DNA of 64,000 nt from Panagrolaimus kolymaensis (Eukaryota > Nematoda > Chromadorea > Rhabditida > Panagrolaimidae): NCBI GenBank assembly GCA_028622995.1, contig JAJQJQ010000022.1:2542001-2606000 (forward strand), given 5' to 3'. Each line of letters begins with the position of its first letter. The stretch's first letter is position 1. Positions 10,301 through 39,133 of the stretch are shown here, piece by piece. Position numbers and translations under genes: made by a program. The notes below the pieces were generated by a model. That model was not told where the DNA came from. It ran no database searches and saw nothing but the letters and a program-made list of their open reading frames with translations.

Positions 10301-12876
10301 TGATACAAAGCTCATCTTTTTTTAAAATAACGACCTTCGAGCAAAAAAAAAACGAATATTCTCCCTCAAGGGGTTTTAAACGTTTCTTTTTTTATGTAAC
10401 TTTTTTTTTGCTCTTTTGATTTTCTTTGTTATTTCTTAATAAAACTAAAAAAACTTTTAGAAATCATTGAATCAAACCTCAAATTCAAAAAACAAACTCT
10501 CAAGAGTCGCAGAGATATTGTAGCACTTTGGAGAAGAATTGTATCTCAAAAACATCGTCAGGGATTCTTTACGAAAAAAATTTGGTAAAACTTAAAGGAC
10601 TTATTTAGCGGCCCTGTTAATTCCCTTCAAACTCTGTTCATCGAATTAAGGATTTGTCACAATCTTGATTGGCTGAGAAATTAAAAAATTTTGGTAAGTC
10701 CAAATTTTTTCTTGAAATGTTGCTTTTGTTTTTTCAAAGGAGTATAAAAAAAAGTATGGTACATAAATAGCACTCTCCTTAGTTGACTTTTTGCCTATAA
10801 ACCAAAAGTAAAAATAAAAGATGATTAAAGCCACAAAGAGGCTATAAAAAATGACTTTTTTGAAGTTACAAAAATAAGTTTCTTAAAAAATGGCTGTATG
10901 CACTTATTTTTTTTCTTTCTCATTAACGTAGTAGCATTGTTTCTTTTTTCTTCTCTGTTATGCCATTAAATTATTCTTTCTATTTTTATCTTTGGTAAAA
11001 GATTATTGAGTTTTTTTGACTTAACTAAATTTTTATCGTAAGCCAATCCAAAAAATGAGAACTAAAAAATAGCTTTCCATAAAAAAATTGTTTTGAAATC
11101 GAATCGCTATTTTGCGCTAACTTTTATTTGTAGCATTTTAAAATGAAAAGGTTACGAATGAAATTCCTTTTTTCTTAAAAAACACCTGCGACTACAGTAA
11201 ATTTTTTATATAAAAATTAGTTGAATGGAATTAAGCCTTTTCAATTTTAAAAATTGTTTTTAAAAATATAAAAATTTCACTTTTAATTTTCCGGAAATTT
11301 TAATTTAATGAAATCTTTGAAAAATAGAAAACCAAGAAAACTTTCGGCGGAAAAGGAAAACTTGTATTCAGTGGGCTTTTTCGAAAAGCTGCTAGCTTAA
11401 AGGACATTAACTTTTTCATTGCACGCAATCTATGTATTTGGTGGTATTACTGATTGAAAAACGTCTGTAAAGACAACAAAAATAAATGGGAGATTTTTGT
11501 TAATGAATAACAAAAATTTTTCAAACCTTTTTTTAAATTGTCTCTTTTGTTAAAAATACTGTTATTTCATAAGTGAAAAAAAAACGTTTATAATAATAGT
11601 CTTATCAAAATAAAAATATACGTGCGTTTTTTGACATTAAACCATTAAAATAAAACATAAATTTTCTTAATGACCTTTTAATGATATTACGATGTTTTTG
11701 AAATAACAATTATTTATTATTTCGGGAGAAGAGCTTTTTTTATTTTTATATAACTATAGTTTGATAAAATTTTAGAACAAAATTGAAAAATCCCAATTCC
11801 ATTTGCTTACTTCTTTAGCTTGTCTTTTAAACTGTCTCATAAAAAAATGACTGTCATTCGTTTCGCAAATTTCAAAATTCAAATGTTTTTTGGATTTGCT
11901 TTTTCCGTTTATTTTTTTTGCAGCCATTTTTCACACTTTTTTACACAATTTTTCCTTGTCATCATCATCCTCGAAATACAAACCTTTCTCAAATGCTTGG
12001 TTGGAAACTGAAAGTTTCAAACAAAGGCTATCATTTTTTGAAAACAGTGTTCGCGCCAATACTGTTGACAGCTTTTTTTTCTTCTGATGCTTGTTCCAGT
12101 TTTTATGCCCTCATTTTTCTGTTTTTTTTTTGACGAGGTGTAGAAAATGTGCCATTGCAAAATCTTTCTCCATGCCATACTCAGAAAAAAAAACAATGCC
12201 GGCAGGTAATGAGGAGATGAAAAATTCTTTGTTTCAAAAAACGATGTGACAGAAATAAAAAAAAAGCAGGAACAAAGAAAAAAGGGAAACATATTTTGCA
12301 AGAAAAAAAAGTTGAGAGACCATGAAGGCACAGTATTTTTTTTGCTGCAAAGTTTTTTGAGTACAAAACTCAAAGTTTTTTTTTTGGAAAAACAAAACGT
12401 AAGATAAATTATTTTCATGTGTGCACGATTGTATTTTTTAGCAATGTAGTTTAAAGCTTAAAGTTTTAATTTTAATATTAAACCAAAAATAATTTTGTAC
12501 AATAATAATATGGGTTACGGTAATTAAAGAAAGGTGTATTTATTTAGCAAGAAATGAAAAACAAAAATAAAATTTCAAAAATACATTTTTATTTTTAAAA
12601 AATGGGGAAAATATCTGTATTATTTTTATCGTAAAAAAGGTTGAAATTTGAGTATTTTTGAAAGCGCAAAGTTTCGCACCTCGAAGAAAAAGAACTATCA
12701 CCGTATTCTCTTTTGTGTGTATTTTTTTTGATACTGAGTTAAGTGAAGCGACGATGCTTTTGAGTGCTTGCAAATACATAGAAGTTTTTTTGTATATATG
12801 CTTTTTTGCATCATGTTTAACAATGAATTGTCGTCAGCCATATTTTAAATTTATTTACTAAATTCCTTTTTTTCAG
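7361..12876. other. AT-rich gene-poor region between the bHLH gene and lin-29
   Basis: This 5.5 kb interval holds the bHLH upstream region and probably the distal promoter and 5' exons of lin-29. It is dominated by A and T runs. The only coding-like patch I found is 8190-8474, listed separately. Other open frames are low-complexity Phe/Lys/Asn translations. No tRNA or structured RNA was recognised. Confidence 0.5.
8190..8474 (+). pseudogene. Possible decayed coding fragment with two internal stops
   Basis: One forward frame reads FNGIVYARPPTFHPSTLEQ, NNPELILLGNVLE, TAA (8373-8375), KITDVFSSLEKTL, TAA (8415-8417), YTAALLNLHEEDINN, then TAA (8472-8474). Its composition is unlike the surrounding homopolymer-rich DNA, and it stays in one frame across the two stops. 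No start codon or family match is recognised. It may be a pseudogene relic, a missed exon with sequence errors, or chance. Confidence 0.3.
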
Positions 12877-28232
<15,356 letters not shown>

Positions 28233-30272
28233 CTTTTTACCCTTAAAAAAACATTCATTCTTTTCTTAAATTAATCCTTTTTTACTTTTTATTTGTTTTT
28301 ACATGGTTCAAAATCGAGGTCCCCATCTTTTTCTTGTTGAAAAGTTTTAGTTTAATTTGCTTGTTTTTGATCTCTCCCAATTTTTCCATTCAATCCACCG
28401 TCCAACAACCAACCGAGCCAATCGAGTGTCTTTAAAACTTTTTGAAAAATTTCCTTTCAAAGGATTATTGAGAGGCAGACTGACTCTTTTAAACATTTTT
28501 GATTAAGTAATGATTTTTTTGTTAATTACATTAATGTAAATGTCCAAGCGACAGATACCTGCTACAAAAAACCACACACAACACTCAAAGGTTTCTCTCA
28601 TCTCAATGTTTTTTAATTTTATTTTTCACGGGGGCATTCACATTAATTTTTTTCTTATATATTTTCTCCAACAAAAAATACGAGTGCCAGTAGTCATTGT
28701 TGTTTCTCTTCTTTTAAAAGTATGTATATTTACGGTAGTTCAACAGGAAAACATTTAATGTTTATAAGTTCACCGATTGATATTATGCATTTTAAGATTA
28801 TTTTTGTTTTTCGCTGGGTTGCTGAGAGTCTCTGTCTTGTTTTTTTTATCATCATCGCTAATATTTGCTTCTTTATTCTCTTTTAACATTGTTTTTGATG
28901 ACGCTGAGCGTCAATTCTTCCCCGTTTAAAATTATGAAACAAAATGTTTTTAAAATATTTATAAAAATCTCTTCGTTGCCTCTTCCATCCCGTCGTTTTC
29001 CCTAAACTTTTTTGTTTTTTATAAATCAGTATAACTTGTTGCAGTTTTTTTTTATTATTATTTTATTGTTACTCCTTCTTCTGTTTAAAAGTTTTTTAAA
29101 AACCTTTTAAATAACAGAGTTAAACTTTGTCTAAATTTTTTCATTTTTTCTCTTTTGAGTATTAACTTTTGATTTGTATAACTTACATTCTTCATACACA
29201 TGCATGTTTATTATTAGTAAAAAAAATAATTTTTGATGCTTGATTTCTTCATCACATGAAAAGTTAAAGAACAAAAATAAAGAAAGTTGAAAGTTAAATC
29301 CGAACACCCAAGAGACTTAAAGTTATAAACGAAGGAGTAAAGTAATATGTAAGCAAAGAAAAGAAAAACCATGAAAAAAATTTGCCCGTTATTCTCAAAA
29401 TGAGTTCACCGAAAAATTTGAAGTGTCTAAAATTAATTCAAATAAAAAAAGACTACAAAGAAAGAGAAATATTTCGTTCAAAATACATTTTATTAATATT
29501 CAATGTCAGCTTCCTTCATCCTCGGAACTACAGGTTTAACAAGAAAAAAGTGCTAAATTAAATTATTTTTTTTGCATACAAATTTAAAGGTTAATTGTTT
29601 TATTTAATATTTCATTAAAAATAATTTTTCGGAAGAAAAAACTACAAAAAAGAAAAGAAAAGAAATAAGTTTAAGTTCATTTATTTATTCATTCATTCAT
29701 TAGAGTTACCTCAGCAACAAACACGGCAAACAGCAGCAGCCACTTTCTTTCATCTTTTTATATTTGGCTTCTTTTGTGATGCTTCATTACCACATTTTCT
29801 TTTTTATTTTTTGAAGCCATTTTATATAATTCAATGAGAGAAAAATAAAAGAAAAAAGAAATAAAAGTATGGCCTTGAATACGGCAACATTTGATTAAAC
29901 GAAAAGTTATTCATTTTCTTTTTCTTTTTGCTGCTCTCTCCTCCTTTTTTTGGTGTCAATTGCGTGTAAGCTTCCTTTTTAGCCGTGTTTCTTCTTTCTT
30001 TCATCTTTCTTCTTCTAAAGCTGTTTAAAAAAACTTTAAGAAAAAATAAAATTGAAAGTCTTTTTTTTTTATTGCCTTCTCCGGAAATCCTACTAATTTC
30101 ATTCCTCTTTTTTTAAAGATTGCTAAAAACGAGAGCAACAACAACGACGAAGAACTCTGGTGGTGTGAAATCTCAAGAGCTTTATTAAATATTTTTCTTC
30201 TCACATTTTTTAAAATATTTTATTTTTCATCATTCACAAAGCAGCTACATATAAGCTTTTCTAATACCTAAA
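28233..30272. other. Intergenic region: lin-29 3' UTR and KCTD upstream
   Basis: The first part should be the lin-29 3' UTR, which is AT-rich with no unique structure I can assign. A simple ATTC repeat tract lies near 29680-29700. No gene is supported here; the open frame near 28540 has no coding character. Confidence 0.5.
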
Positions 30273-31088
30273 ATGCCTACAATGACGAGACGAGTCACAT
30301 TTAATGTTGGAGGAAAAATGTTTGAAACGACCGAACAAACTATTCGAAGAATTCCAGAAACAAGGCTTACTTCTTTATTGAATGATTCTCCAGATTCTGA
30401 TGAATTCTTTATTGACCATGACCCGAGATATTTTGAAGTTGTGTTAAATTTTCTTAGGTCTCGAAGCTTTCCAACCGATTTTGGCGAACACATTATTGAT
30501 GATGTTGAACGTGAAGCTAAAGTAAGTATTAATATTGCCACAAAAAATTATGATAATCGTTTTTTCCAGTTTTACGGTATATCAGAACTTGCAAATTGTT
30601 GCCGAACTTTGCGTGAACCTCTTAAATTAAATGATGAAGTACAATGGCGTCGAGATGCAATTGATCATTATTGGCGGAATTTCGTGCAATGCGTCGTAGA
30701 TAACTCTTTGAAAGTGCCATTCACTTTTGAAAAAAATAGTCATTTCTTTGCTAAATGCATTGCCTGTAGCGAAGAATACGATCCAAAATGTTCGAATGTG
30801 TATGATATTCATGTCGATGATTGGTCAGCTTTGGCTCATCATATGATAACGTTGAAAGGAAAGGTCGTTCAAGTAAGCTTCTAGAAAATAATTTTTCTTC
30901 CCTTTTTAATATTAGTACTTCAGGTTATCGGTCAAACTTGCGTTGTTGTAAAATTTGAAAACAATACTACCGTACATCTTCCACGAACAGCAATCAAACG
31001 CATTGGAAATTGCCTTGATTTAAGTGATAAAACTACAAATACCTCCTCTCGAAAACCACCTTTAACTTCAACTGCTTCAGTTCGATAA
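30273..31088 (+). CDS. KCTD-type BTB/T1 domain protein
   Basis: Three exons, 30273..30521, 30570..30872 and 30924..31088, encode 238 aa. An N-terminal BTB/T1 domain (about 6-100) opens with RVTFNVGGKMFETTEQTI, then FFIDHDPRYFEVVLNFLRS and EREAKFYGISELA, all standard KCTD signatures. The C-terminal half has several cysteines (CIACSEEYDPKC) and ends in a Ser/Thr-rich tail. KCTD proteins oligomerise through the T1 fold; many act as Cullin-3 substrate adaptors, others as G-protein or transcription cofactors. There is no transmembrane channel region, so this is not a potassium channel. The first intron (48 nt) has no stop, but skipping it would break the BTB fold. The gene is tail-to-tail with the WD40 gene, 66 bp between stops. 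Confidence 0.85.
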
Positions 31089-31154
31089 TTAATGAAATAA
31101 ACAAAATTTATCAATAAAAACAACAAAGAAAAAAAAATACAACAAAGTGAGATC

Positions 31155-32857
31155 TTATTCATCAGGAGACATAGGCACATCACCAGCTTCTTCTTCAAGA
31201 AGCTCTTTGGTTTCATCGAAACCATCATCAGGACTCAAAGGAGGGCTTTGAGGTACAGCAGCTGCAGGACTAGGAGTTACAGAAACAGAAATATTACCAT
31301 TAGGTGTTTCAGCAGGACTTGCTGGAGCTTCTTCTTGAGGTTCTTTTTCTTCTTCAAGTTCTTCTTCACTATCAGAAATATCAACATTTTCTAATGCAGC
31401 TCCAACATTGTCTTCTTCTCTTTCATCTTCGCTTATTTGAAGAGATTCATCAATAAAGGTTTCTTCAATAATTTCTACTTCTTCCTTTGTTTCAATCATT
31501 TCAACATCGGGAATAGATTCTTCGTAAACAGATGAGATTTTATGAACAACAATTTGACCATTAGCAGTTCCAGAAAACAAATATCGACCATTGTGAGAAA
31601 AATTTATAGCAGTAATCTAAAATGTTAAAACTATAGGTAGAAAAAAAAGCAAAAAGTTAAAACATGGCTTACAACTTGCTCTTCATAACATTTTTGGAAA
31701 ACTTGTAAAGCGTCACCAGAATTTGTATCCCATAAAATTACTTTTTGATCGGCAGACGATGAAGCAAATTGTGAAGAATCAGCAGCATAATTAAAAGTAG
31801 CAGCAAGAACTGGAGCAGTATGGTATAAGAAAGTTTTGAGTTTTGTTGATGCTACCTCCATTCTAAAAGTTGGCAATATAATAAAAAATTTCATGAATGT
31901 TTCAATCTTACATGGCATGTGATGTAAGTGTCTTGTCGTCGCTTCCAATTAACAGTTTTTGTTCGTCATTTGAAAATTGAACAACTCGAATCTTTTTAGC
32001 ATGAGCGCCTTCAATAGAACATAATAAATCCCAAGTTTCTCCATCTCTGATTTCAACAAATCCAGATACATATCCAAGAGCAAGGTATTTTCCATTTGGA
32101 CTCTAAAAAGATGCAATGTAAGAAAAATATGTAAAAAAAACGTTCTTACAAAATTGACGGCAGAAACTGATATCTTTTCCTTGAAATCTTTTCTCACTGG
32201 ATTTTTTCCTTCTAAATCAAATGTTTGCAATCCTTGAACAAAGTTTACTGAAAAACAATCATAAGCTTAACTTTTGAAATATGTGAAAATAGACAGACTT
32301 GAAAAAATTAGGTCTTTATGAGGAGCGAATCTGCAGAAAAGTATTTGCATTAATCCTTCATCGATAATTGTTCCATTGAGAGTTCCATTTTCATCTTCGT
32401 TTATTACATGTAAAACATTCATAGTATCCACAACAATAATGCCTGAAACAAAGAATTTGAAACAACATAATATGTTAAAAAATTCAAACATTTTCCATCA
32501 GGATGAATATCATAAGCTTGAGATCCACATCTAATATTTGAATATTCTTGTAACGGCATAAGATCAAGTTCATCACCAAAGGAAGAGCTAAAAACATAGA
32601 AAAATTGAGTTAAAAAATATATTCAAAATTGAAAACTCACGCTGCCCATGTTTTAACAGAATCACTTGCAACAGAAATAAGAATATTACGGTCTTGTTTA
32701 GGATCATAATAATAATGAAAACCTATTACAGGTCTATCATGAACTAAAAAAATTAAAATTAAAGTTTGACCAATTTTCTTCAAAATAAAGACTTACGTTT
32801 AAAAGATTTTTTGGCAACTGGATAAGTATCCGTATCAACAGGAGCAAAATCTTTCAT
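31155..32857 (-). CDS. WDR61/SKI8-like WD40 protein with acidic C-terminal tail
   Basis: Eight minus-strand exons (32857..32797, 32743..32641, 32587..32490, 32442..32299, 32247..32150, 32102..31912, 31862..31673 and 31616..31155) encode 448 aa. WD-type blades occupy about residues 22-322. The best-conserved stretch reads FSPNGKYLALGYVSG, then FASSSADQKVILWDTNSGD and FSHNGRYLFSGTANGQIVVH, the order and spacing seen in WDR61/SKI8. That protein is a subunit of the SKI mRNA-decay complex and, in animals, of the PAF1 elongation complex. The N-terminal blades are divergent, so another small WD40 family is not excluded. Residues 323-448 are an extra Glu/Asp-rich then Ser/Pro-rich tail, absent from the usual protein of about 305 residues. 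Start context: ATG at 32857, no obvious trans-splice acceptor. Confidence 0.7.
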
Positions 32858-35800
32858 AATTTTTAATAAATTATAACAAAATGTAAAGTTGATAAATAAT
32901 AAATTCAAACAAACAGAAGAAGAAAAGTTTGCTTTATTTTGCTCAATCAAACATTTTTATTTATGTGCAAAAAGGCGAACCACATTTCGCGTTAGAAACA
33001 GTGGCCAAGTGTTTTTTAAAGCGGCATTTTTGAAAAGACCAACAGCATCATTTTCCCGAAAAAATAAAATTGGTTAGTTTTTTTTAATAAATACAAATGT
33101 CCCATCATCAATTTGAATTCATTTCTATAACCTTTTTTGAGTTTAAAACTATTAAAAATTTATTAAATGTTTATCACTTTCTTGGAAAAATCAAAGACAC
33201 ATAAAAATAGCAGTAACAAATAAATGTGGCAATTAACCTTTAAAACGGCGAGAGAAAAAATGCAAGGAAATCTGTTTTTTTATAGCCTGTATGAATAAAG
33301 ATAGACTCTGAAAAGCTTTACGCTTTACCACCTTCACAATAATAAAATTTTAGAAATCAGTGTTAAAAAAAATTTCACCCTTTGATAAGTAGTTGTTGTT
33401 TTGCTTGTATTTTTATACAGTATCAAATTTTTTATTGTTTATCATGTATATCGTTGACATTTGATGTTATATTTTTGTAATGAACATTCTTCCATCACAG
33501 ATGCAAGTATTGCAACATCTGTCTATAGTTTAAACAAAAAATGAGTGTTGACTAAACAATCGAACGTTCTTCTTTTATTCTTCTTTGCATCATCAGCGAT
33601 GCATCAAAATAATGCCTAAAAATATTCAGAAAGTGCTTTCTTTTATTTTTCTTAAATCTCCAAATAACCGTAGATTTTTTCCCATTTACGTTAATCCCTT
33701 TCAATTGGTACCAATAAAAAATAAAAGTCCTCGAATTATTGCTGCTTTTGTTTTTTACCGCCGCCGTTTTTCCCCAAGCAAGCACTTACAATTCTGAAAA
33801 GCTTTTTTGTTTTGTTTTTTCGCTAACGGAAATTTGCTTTGTGGTTTTTATGAAAATAGGAAACCCCTCCAAACAAATAATAATGTCTGGAATCCGAGAG
33901 ACCAAAAATTGTAAATCTCATATCCATCATATTTGTTATAGGATGTGGGTGTTACTTGAGCTGTTATCCTTTTGTATTAAAATATTAACAACAAAGAACA
34001 ATGGCCGTTTCAAAAAAGCTTTTTAGATATGCATGAAATTGCCTTTCCTCTTCTTTAAATACTTAGAAGTCATAAAAACTTTAATGAATTCTAAAATTTT
34101 ATATATAAAAAAATTTTCGGGAGAAATTTCTTAGACTTTGAAACTCAAAAAGCGGCCAAGTTTTTTTTTGAAACCATTGTTTGCAAACTTTAATTGATCT
34201 TTGCAAAATGTTGGATATATTTTTAGAGCCTAAACGATAAAATGAAAAATAAATTTTAGACCAAATTACAGAAATCGAATTACTCAGAGTTATATAGTGA
34301 CCTTCGCCATTAAAAATATGCTAAAGCTTCTTTGTAAACTTCAGTTTTTAGTAACTCCATTAAATCAAGTGACGTTCGTTTTTAAACAGTTCTATTTTTT
34401 CTTTTTGTAATTTTAAATTTACACGTGTCGTTAAAAGGTTATTTGATTACCTCTTATTCACACAGATGTTTCTTTTTTTGGTTTTATTTTTGCCTCCACA
34501 TTTTAAGAAAAAATAAATGTTATGAGAGAGGGTGGTAGTAGTTAGCTCTGCTATTGAATGTTTCAAGTGGAGCTAAAATTGAAACAAAAAAATATTCCAT
34601 CATCCTTTCCTCGTGCGTATGTTTATTTTCAGATGGTTTGAGTTTAATGAATTTTTCTTTTCTTCAAACAGCACAAAAATTGTTAATCTTTGCACTGTCA
34701 TTTTGTTTTTCATGTCAAAGAGCTTTGAATTTATTTTTAACTAAAAATTCAAAAATTAAAATTAATCAAACTTTTTTTAAACGATTTATCAGATTTTTAT
34801 TTACGTTGTTCCCAAAAGGCTGATCCACTTGTGACTTTGGTTTAATTCCCTCTTGACCGATTCATCTTTGGAACCATGTGGTCGTATATATGTCTGGAAC
34901 AAGAAAGGAGGCATCCATGGTTGCAAACATATATGTATATTTCTTTGATACTTTTAAGAAAGTAAATTTTGTGGGGGCAAAAAAGAAAGACAAAAAAAGT
35001 GATAAATTTTTGTCTCCCCTCTTCTATCTATGTTTTGTTGTTTTTAAAGGATGTCAAATTTTGCTTTCAAATAAAAAAAGGCTTAGTTTTTCTTTGAAGC
35101 AAAAAAGTAAGAAAAGATGTTTCATTTAGATAAAAGAAATAAAAACCCACATACTTTAAATGTCCGTTTTTGTGTTGTTGGGTGTTTAAAAATAGCGTTT
35201 TTTGATTAACCCTTTTTACAAGACTTAAAGTTCGTTTACTTTGTTTGACATTCCGGCGTTCGATTTTAAATTTAGGTAAAAAAGAAAGTGGGATTACCGT
35301 AAGATGGGTTAGTATTGTTAGCCAATAGAACTTTGATGCTTTTTATTACCACTTTCAAAAAATTATTTTAAACCAAGCTTATTAACTTTCATTTGGAAAT
35401 TAATTGTAAATTTTTTTCACGTACTTTGTTTAAAACTCTATAATTTTCCTAAACTTCATTCGCTATAACCAAAACTTTCATTCATGGAAGCCAGCATTCA
35501 TCGCTAAAAGCGCGTCATATAAATTTAGTCTTCTCATATTTCATTTTTACTTTGTTCTTCTCTCTTTTTTTATATCTTCACTTCAGCTGCTTCAAGTGTG
35601 AAAAAGAGAGAACACTTTACTAAATTGACCTTAGAATGATGAGATTCCATTCGCTTCCGCATTTTTTTTTCTCTCGAGAGGCAATCCCACTTATTTAAAT
35701 TTGACAACAACGTCGTTTATAAAAAAAACTTTGCTTTGCAAATGAGAATGGATGAGAAACATTGAAAATAGCACTTTCTTAAATTTATTTCTTTTCTTTT

Positions 35801-38800
35801 TTATCATAAAAAAGTAAGTTGTTTCTTCCGTGTTTTAAACTGCAAAAACCCAAACAAAACTTTCCTTTTGGAAGTAAAAGAAGCATGAATCGAAATGAAA
35901 AATTCTATGATAGGATACGTCAAATGAGCAAAGTGAATGGCCCCGCGGGAAGTATCTTTCAGGAAGCTACGATGAAGAAAAAAAATGCTGGATTCTTTTG
36001 AAATAAAAAAAGACCTGACTTCAAGATTTTTTTTGGAAGATGAAAAAAAGTTGAGAGACAAGGAAATATTTTTGTTTTTTTTTGTGGAAGAATGCCGAGA
36101 TGGAACTTCGATGAATTACGTCGAATTTGTTGATAAAAATGATATGAGAAGAGTCTGCTGGGAGAAATATAGACGTCATTTTTTTTTGATATTTCACGAA
36201 CCTACATAAACAATTCTAAATGATCTCCAAAAAACATCTTTACGTGTCGAAACAATTCCTATCCGCGACAATCTTCACGTTGACCCATAGCAAAACTGAT
36301 TTCATTAGCTGCAGTATTGGCTACGACAATACATTCTTTTTCCTATGTTCCTCTTTCCTTCTTCCTTTCACATCTCCGCTTTCGCCGCCGCCATATAATC
36401 AACTAAAACTCCCTCCATTTAACTCAATTTTCTTTATGTTGTCATTTTTTTTTTACTTTTTAAGGTGGCATCTTTTAGTTTTTATTTTTTTCACGCTTTT
36501 ATTTTCTTTTCTTTTTTCTACTCTCAAGTAGTTTTAAAGAAGAACAAAATGAATTCAATCCTATTTGCTTTCTTGCTTTTCAAAAAAAAATGAAAGCTTT
36601 AAAAAACTTTTATATATTTTTAATATTTTTACTTTATTCTTTTCTTATTTCTTTTCCGACAGGTAATTTTCAAAAGTCTGATGACTGTACTGCTTGCTTC
36701 CGGAACGCTTTCGTCATAAAAAAATAATAATTACAGCTTTTTCTGTGTTTTAAAAAATGAGGAACTTCTCTTTTTGAATGTCTAAATGCTTTTCATCTTT
36801 TGCTTCTTCATTTTTTGTATTAGTAATATTTAATTGTCTTCCTCAATCATTGTCTCTTTTTTACTTTACATCAAAGCTCACCTTAGCTTCCATTTTTACA
36901 TTGAAATTTTGCAAAATTTCACGTTTTTTTCATAAATAATAACAAATACTTTTTTTTGCTAGATTTCGTTTCTAAAAATACATACATATAATATATATAA
37001 GTAACACAAAAGTACAGTAATAATAATTTTTTTTAATGGGTTGAAATACAATCTTCACCAATTAACAATACTATATCCTTTTGGGTATTTAAAGAAAATT
37101 CATATCAGTATACTTCCTTCAAAATTTTAAAAATATCAAACTTTCCCATTCATTTTAATAAAGTGACCAACGTAGTGTATTAAAAAATAATAAATTCAAC
37201 TTTTAATAATAACAAAACCCATCAAAATTTTAACTTTACATTTTTCTAGAATATTCACACATATTTTTAGTGATTAACGTCATTGCAAATATCTAAGTTG
37301 CAAATAAAATTATTGCATTTTTTATTTTTAGTAAACACCTTCAAAGTTTACTTATAAATTTATATTAGCGAATTTCTTCAAAATTGTAACTCTTTTTTGA
37401 ATTTAAAAGGTTTATATTTTCCAAAATAATTACTACGTCGTTCGAAAAGTAATTTGAGATATGAAACCACTCCTTCCTCCTACTCTTTGAATGAGATAGA
37501 AGAAAAAAGAGTAATCATCGAAGGAATTCATTTTTTACCCTTTAAATATGAAATAAAAAAAATAGCTGTGATTTATTTCCAAATAAATAAACTTTTTTTT
37601 TATAAATCTTTTTGATGGATCTTTTACGCTTTTTTTTGATGTCGACCGACAGGAAATGACGGCACTCAACCGATACCATTCCGCTTTTTTTCTTTTTTGG
37701 AGCTGCAAAAATCCAAAGCTTTACACCAAATAAAAAATAGCCTTTTTTGTTCTAAAGTGTTTTTATTGTTATAAAGTTCCAAAAATCAAACTTTATACAT
37801 TTTTCTATTTATTTTATTATTTTGCGTAAATTTTTTTAGCAGCATAAAAATCATAAGAAAAATCTTTGAAGATGACACATGAATAAAAGGGTGCTCTTCC
37901 TAAATTTCGGCTACAAATTAATGAATGAAAATTAAAGAGTAAAAGAGCAAATTCTTGTTATCTCTTTTTTTCTTCTTAATAGCTCTCGAACAATAGCGAA
38001 GGCCATGACGGTCAAAAGATTTAAGGAGGAGATTTAATTTAAATGGGAATGAATGAGAATTATTTAAGTTTTCGCAGAATCTGAATAATTTACGTTTTTT
38101 TATTTATTCATTGCCGCCATATTTTTTTGTTACCAAAATAGCGAAACCCATTCAAGTAGCAGGTGAATTTTGACATTTAGTATTTTTGAAATTAATAAGT
38201 TTAGGCGGTTTTAAAATTTCCCATTTTAAATGATTTATTTAAAAATACTTCGCTTCTGAATTACAAATATATTAACACAGCCTATTTTTCTCATCTGTAC
38301 TTTTATCTTCGGTCGTTGTTGCACTATTACGTTTTATTTTAATCCTCCATGATGAATGGAAAAATTCCCACGACAACTTTGCTTAAATTCTTTTATTCCC
38401 ATTTTAGGATTGTTTAACTTTAAGCTTACGTTTTTATTTCTTTCATCCATTCAAAGAATTAAGAAACGGCATTTGAGAGTGATTTTGTTTTATTTTTTTG
38501 TTAAATATATTTATTTCCTTTTCTTTATCTTTTAATTATCGCCTAATTATCTCGATAAAAAGTTTTTTTTTATTAATTCTCAAAAATCTTAAGAATCATA
38601 TAGAGGATGATGAAGCACGAGATTTCAAGTCCTCATTTCCTTTGTAACAACAACAACCCCCAAGTTGTAGGCAATATATAAAATTATTGTTATTTTTACC
38701 CAACTTTTTTGTATCTTTCACACGTGAAGTGAAATATATGTTTATGCTAATCTCTACTTAAGTTTTTTTTAAATAAAAACTTTCGCCTTTAAAGCTTTTT

Positions 38801-39133
38801 TCTTCTCTCAACTCTCGCTTCATTTCGACTTTTTGACGTCGGCGGTGAAATACGATATTCTTTATATTCCATCACTTTTCTTTACTTCCGAATTATTGTT
38901 ATTTGTGCTACAAATTTTTTTCTATTTTTTTCTTTGCAATTGATTTTGTGAGTTTAAATAATAATAAAAAGAACAACAATAAAAAAAAGTGGCTTTGGAA
39001 GTATCTCCTTACATTTCTCTTTCCCTCTCGTAAAATCAGCGACATCCGTGAATCCAACAATTTTTTTTCTACGCTTTTTTTCTAAATAGAAATCTTTTAC
39101 AAAAATCCTTCAAGTTTATTTTTTCAGAGGGGA
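32858..39133. other. Long intergenic region between WD40 gene and GPCR gene
   Basis: 6.3 kb between head-to-head genes, AT-rich throughout. I checked both strands for splice-linked coding blocks and found none. The longer open frames (33.6-34.0, 34.6-35.1 and 36.0-36.5 kb) are dominated by Phe, Lys, Ser and Leu from homopolymer runs. Distal regulation of the GPCR gene is likely to lie here, but no motif stands out. Confidence 0.5.
39126..39127 (+). promoter_or_regulatory. Probable spliced-leader acceptor of GPCR 1
   Basis: TTTTTCAG ends at 39127, six bases before the start codon at 39134, with no coding exon visible upstream. A trans-splice acceptor is the simplest reading. Confidence 0.5.
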
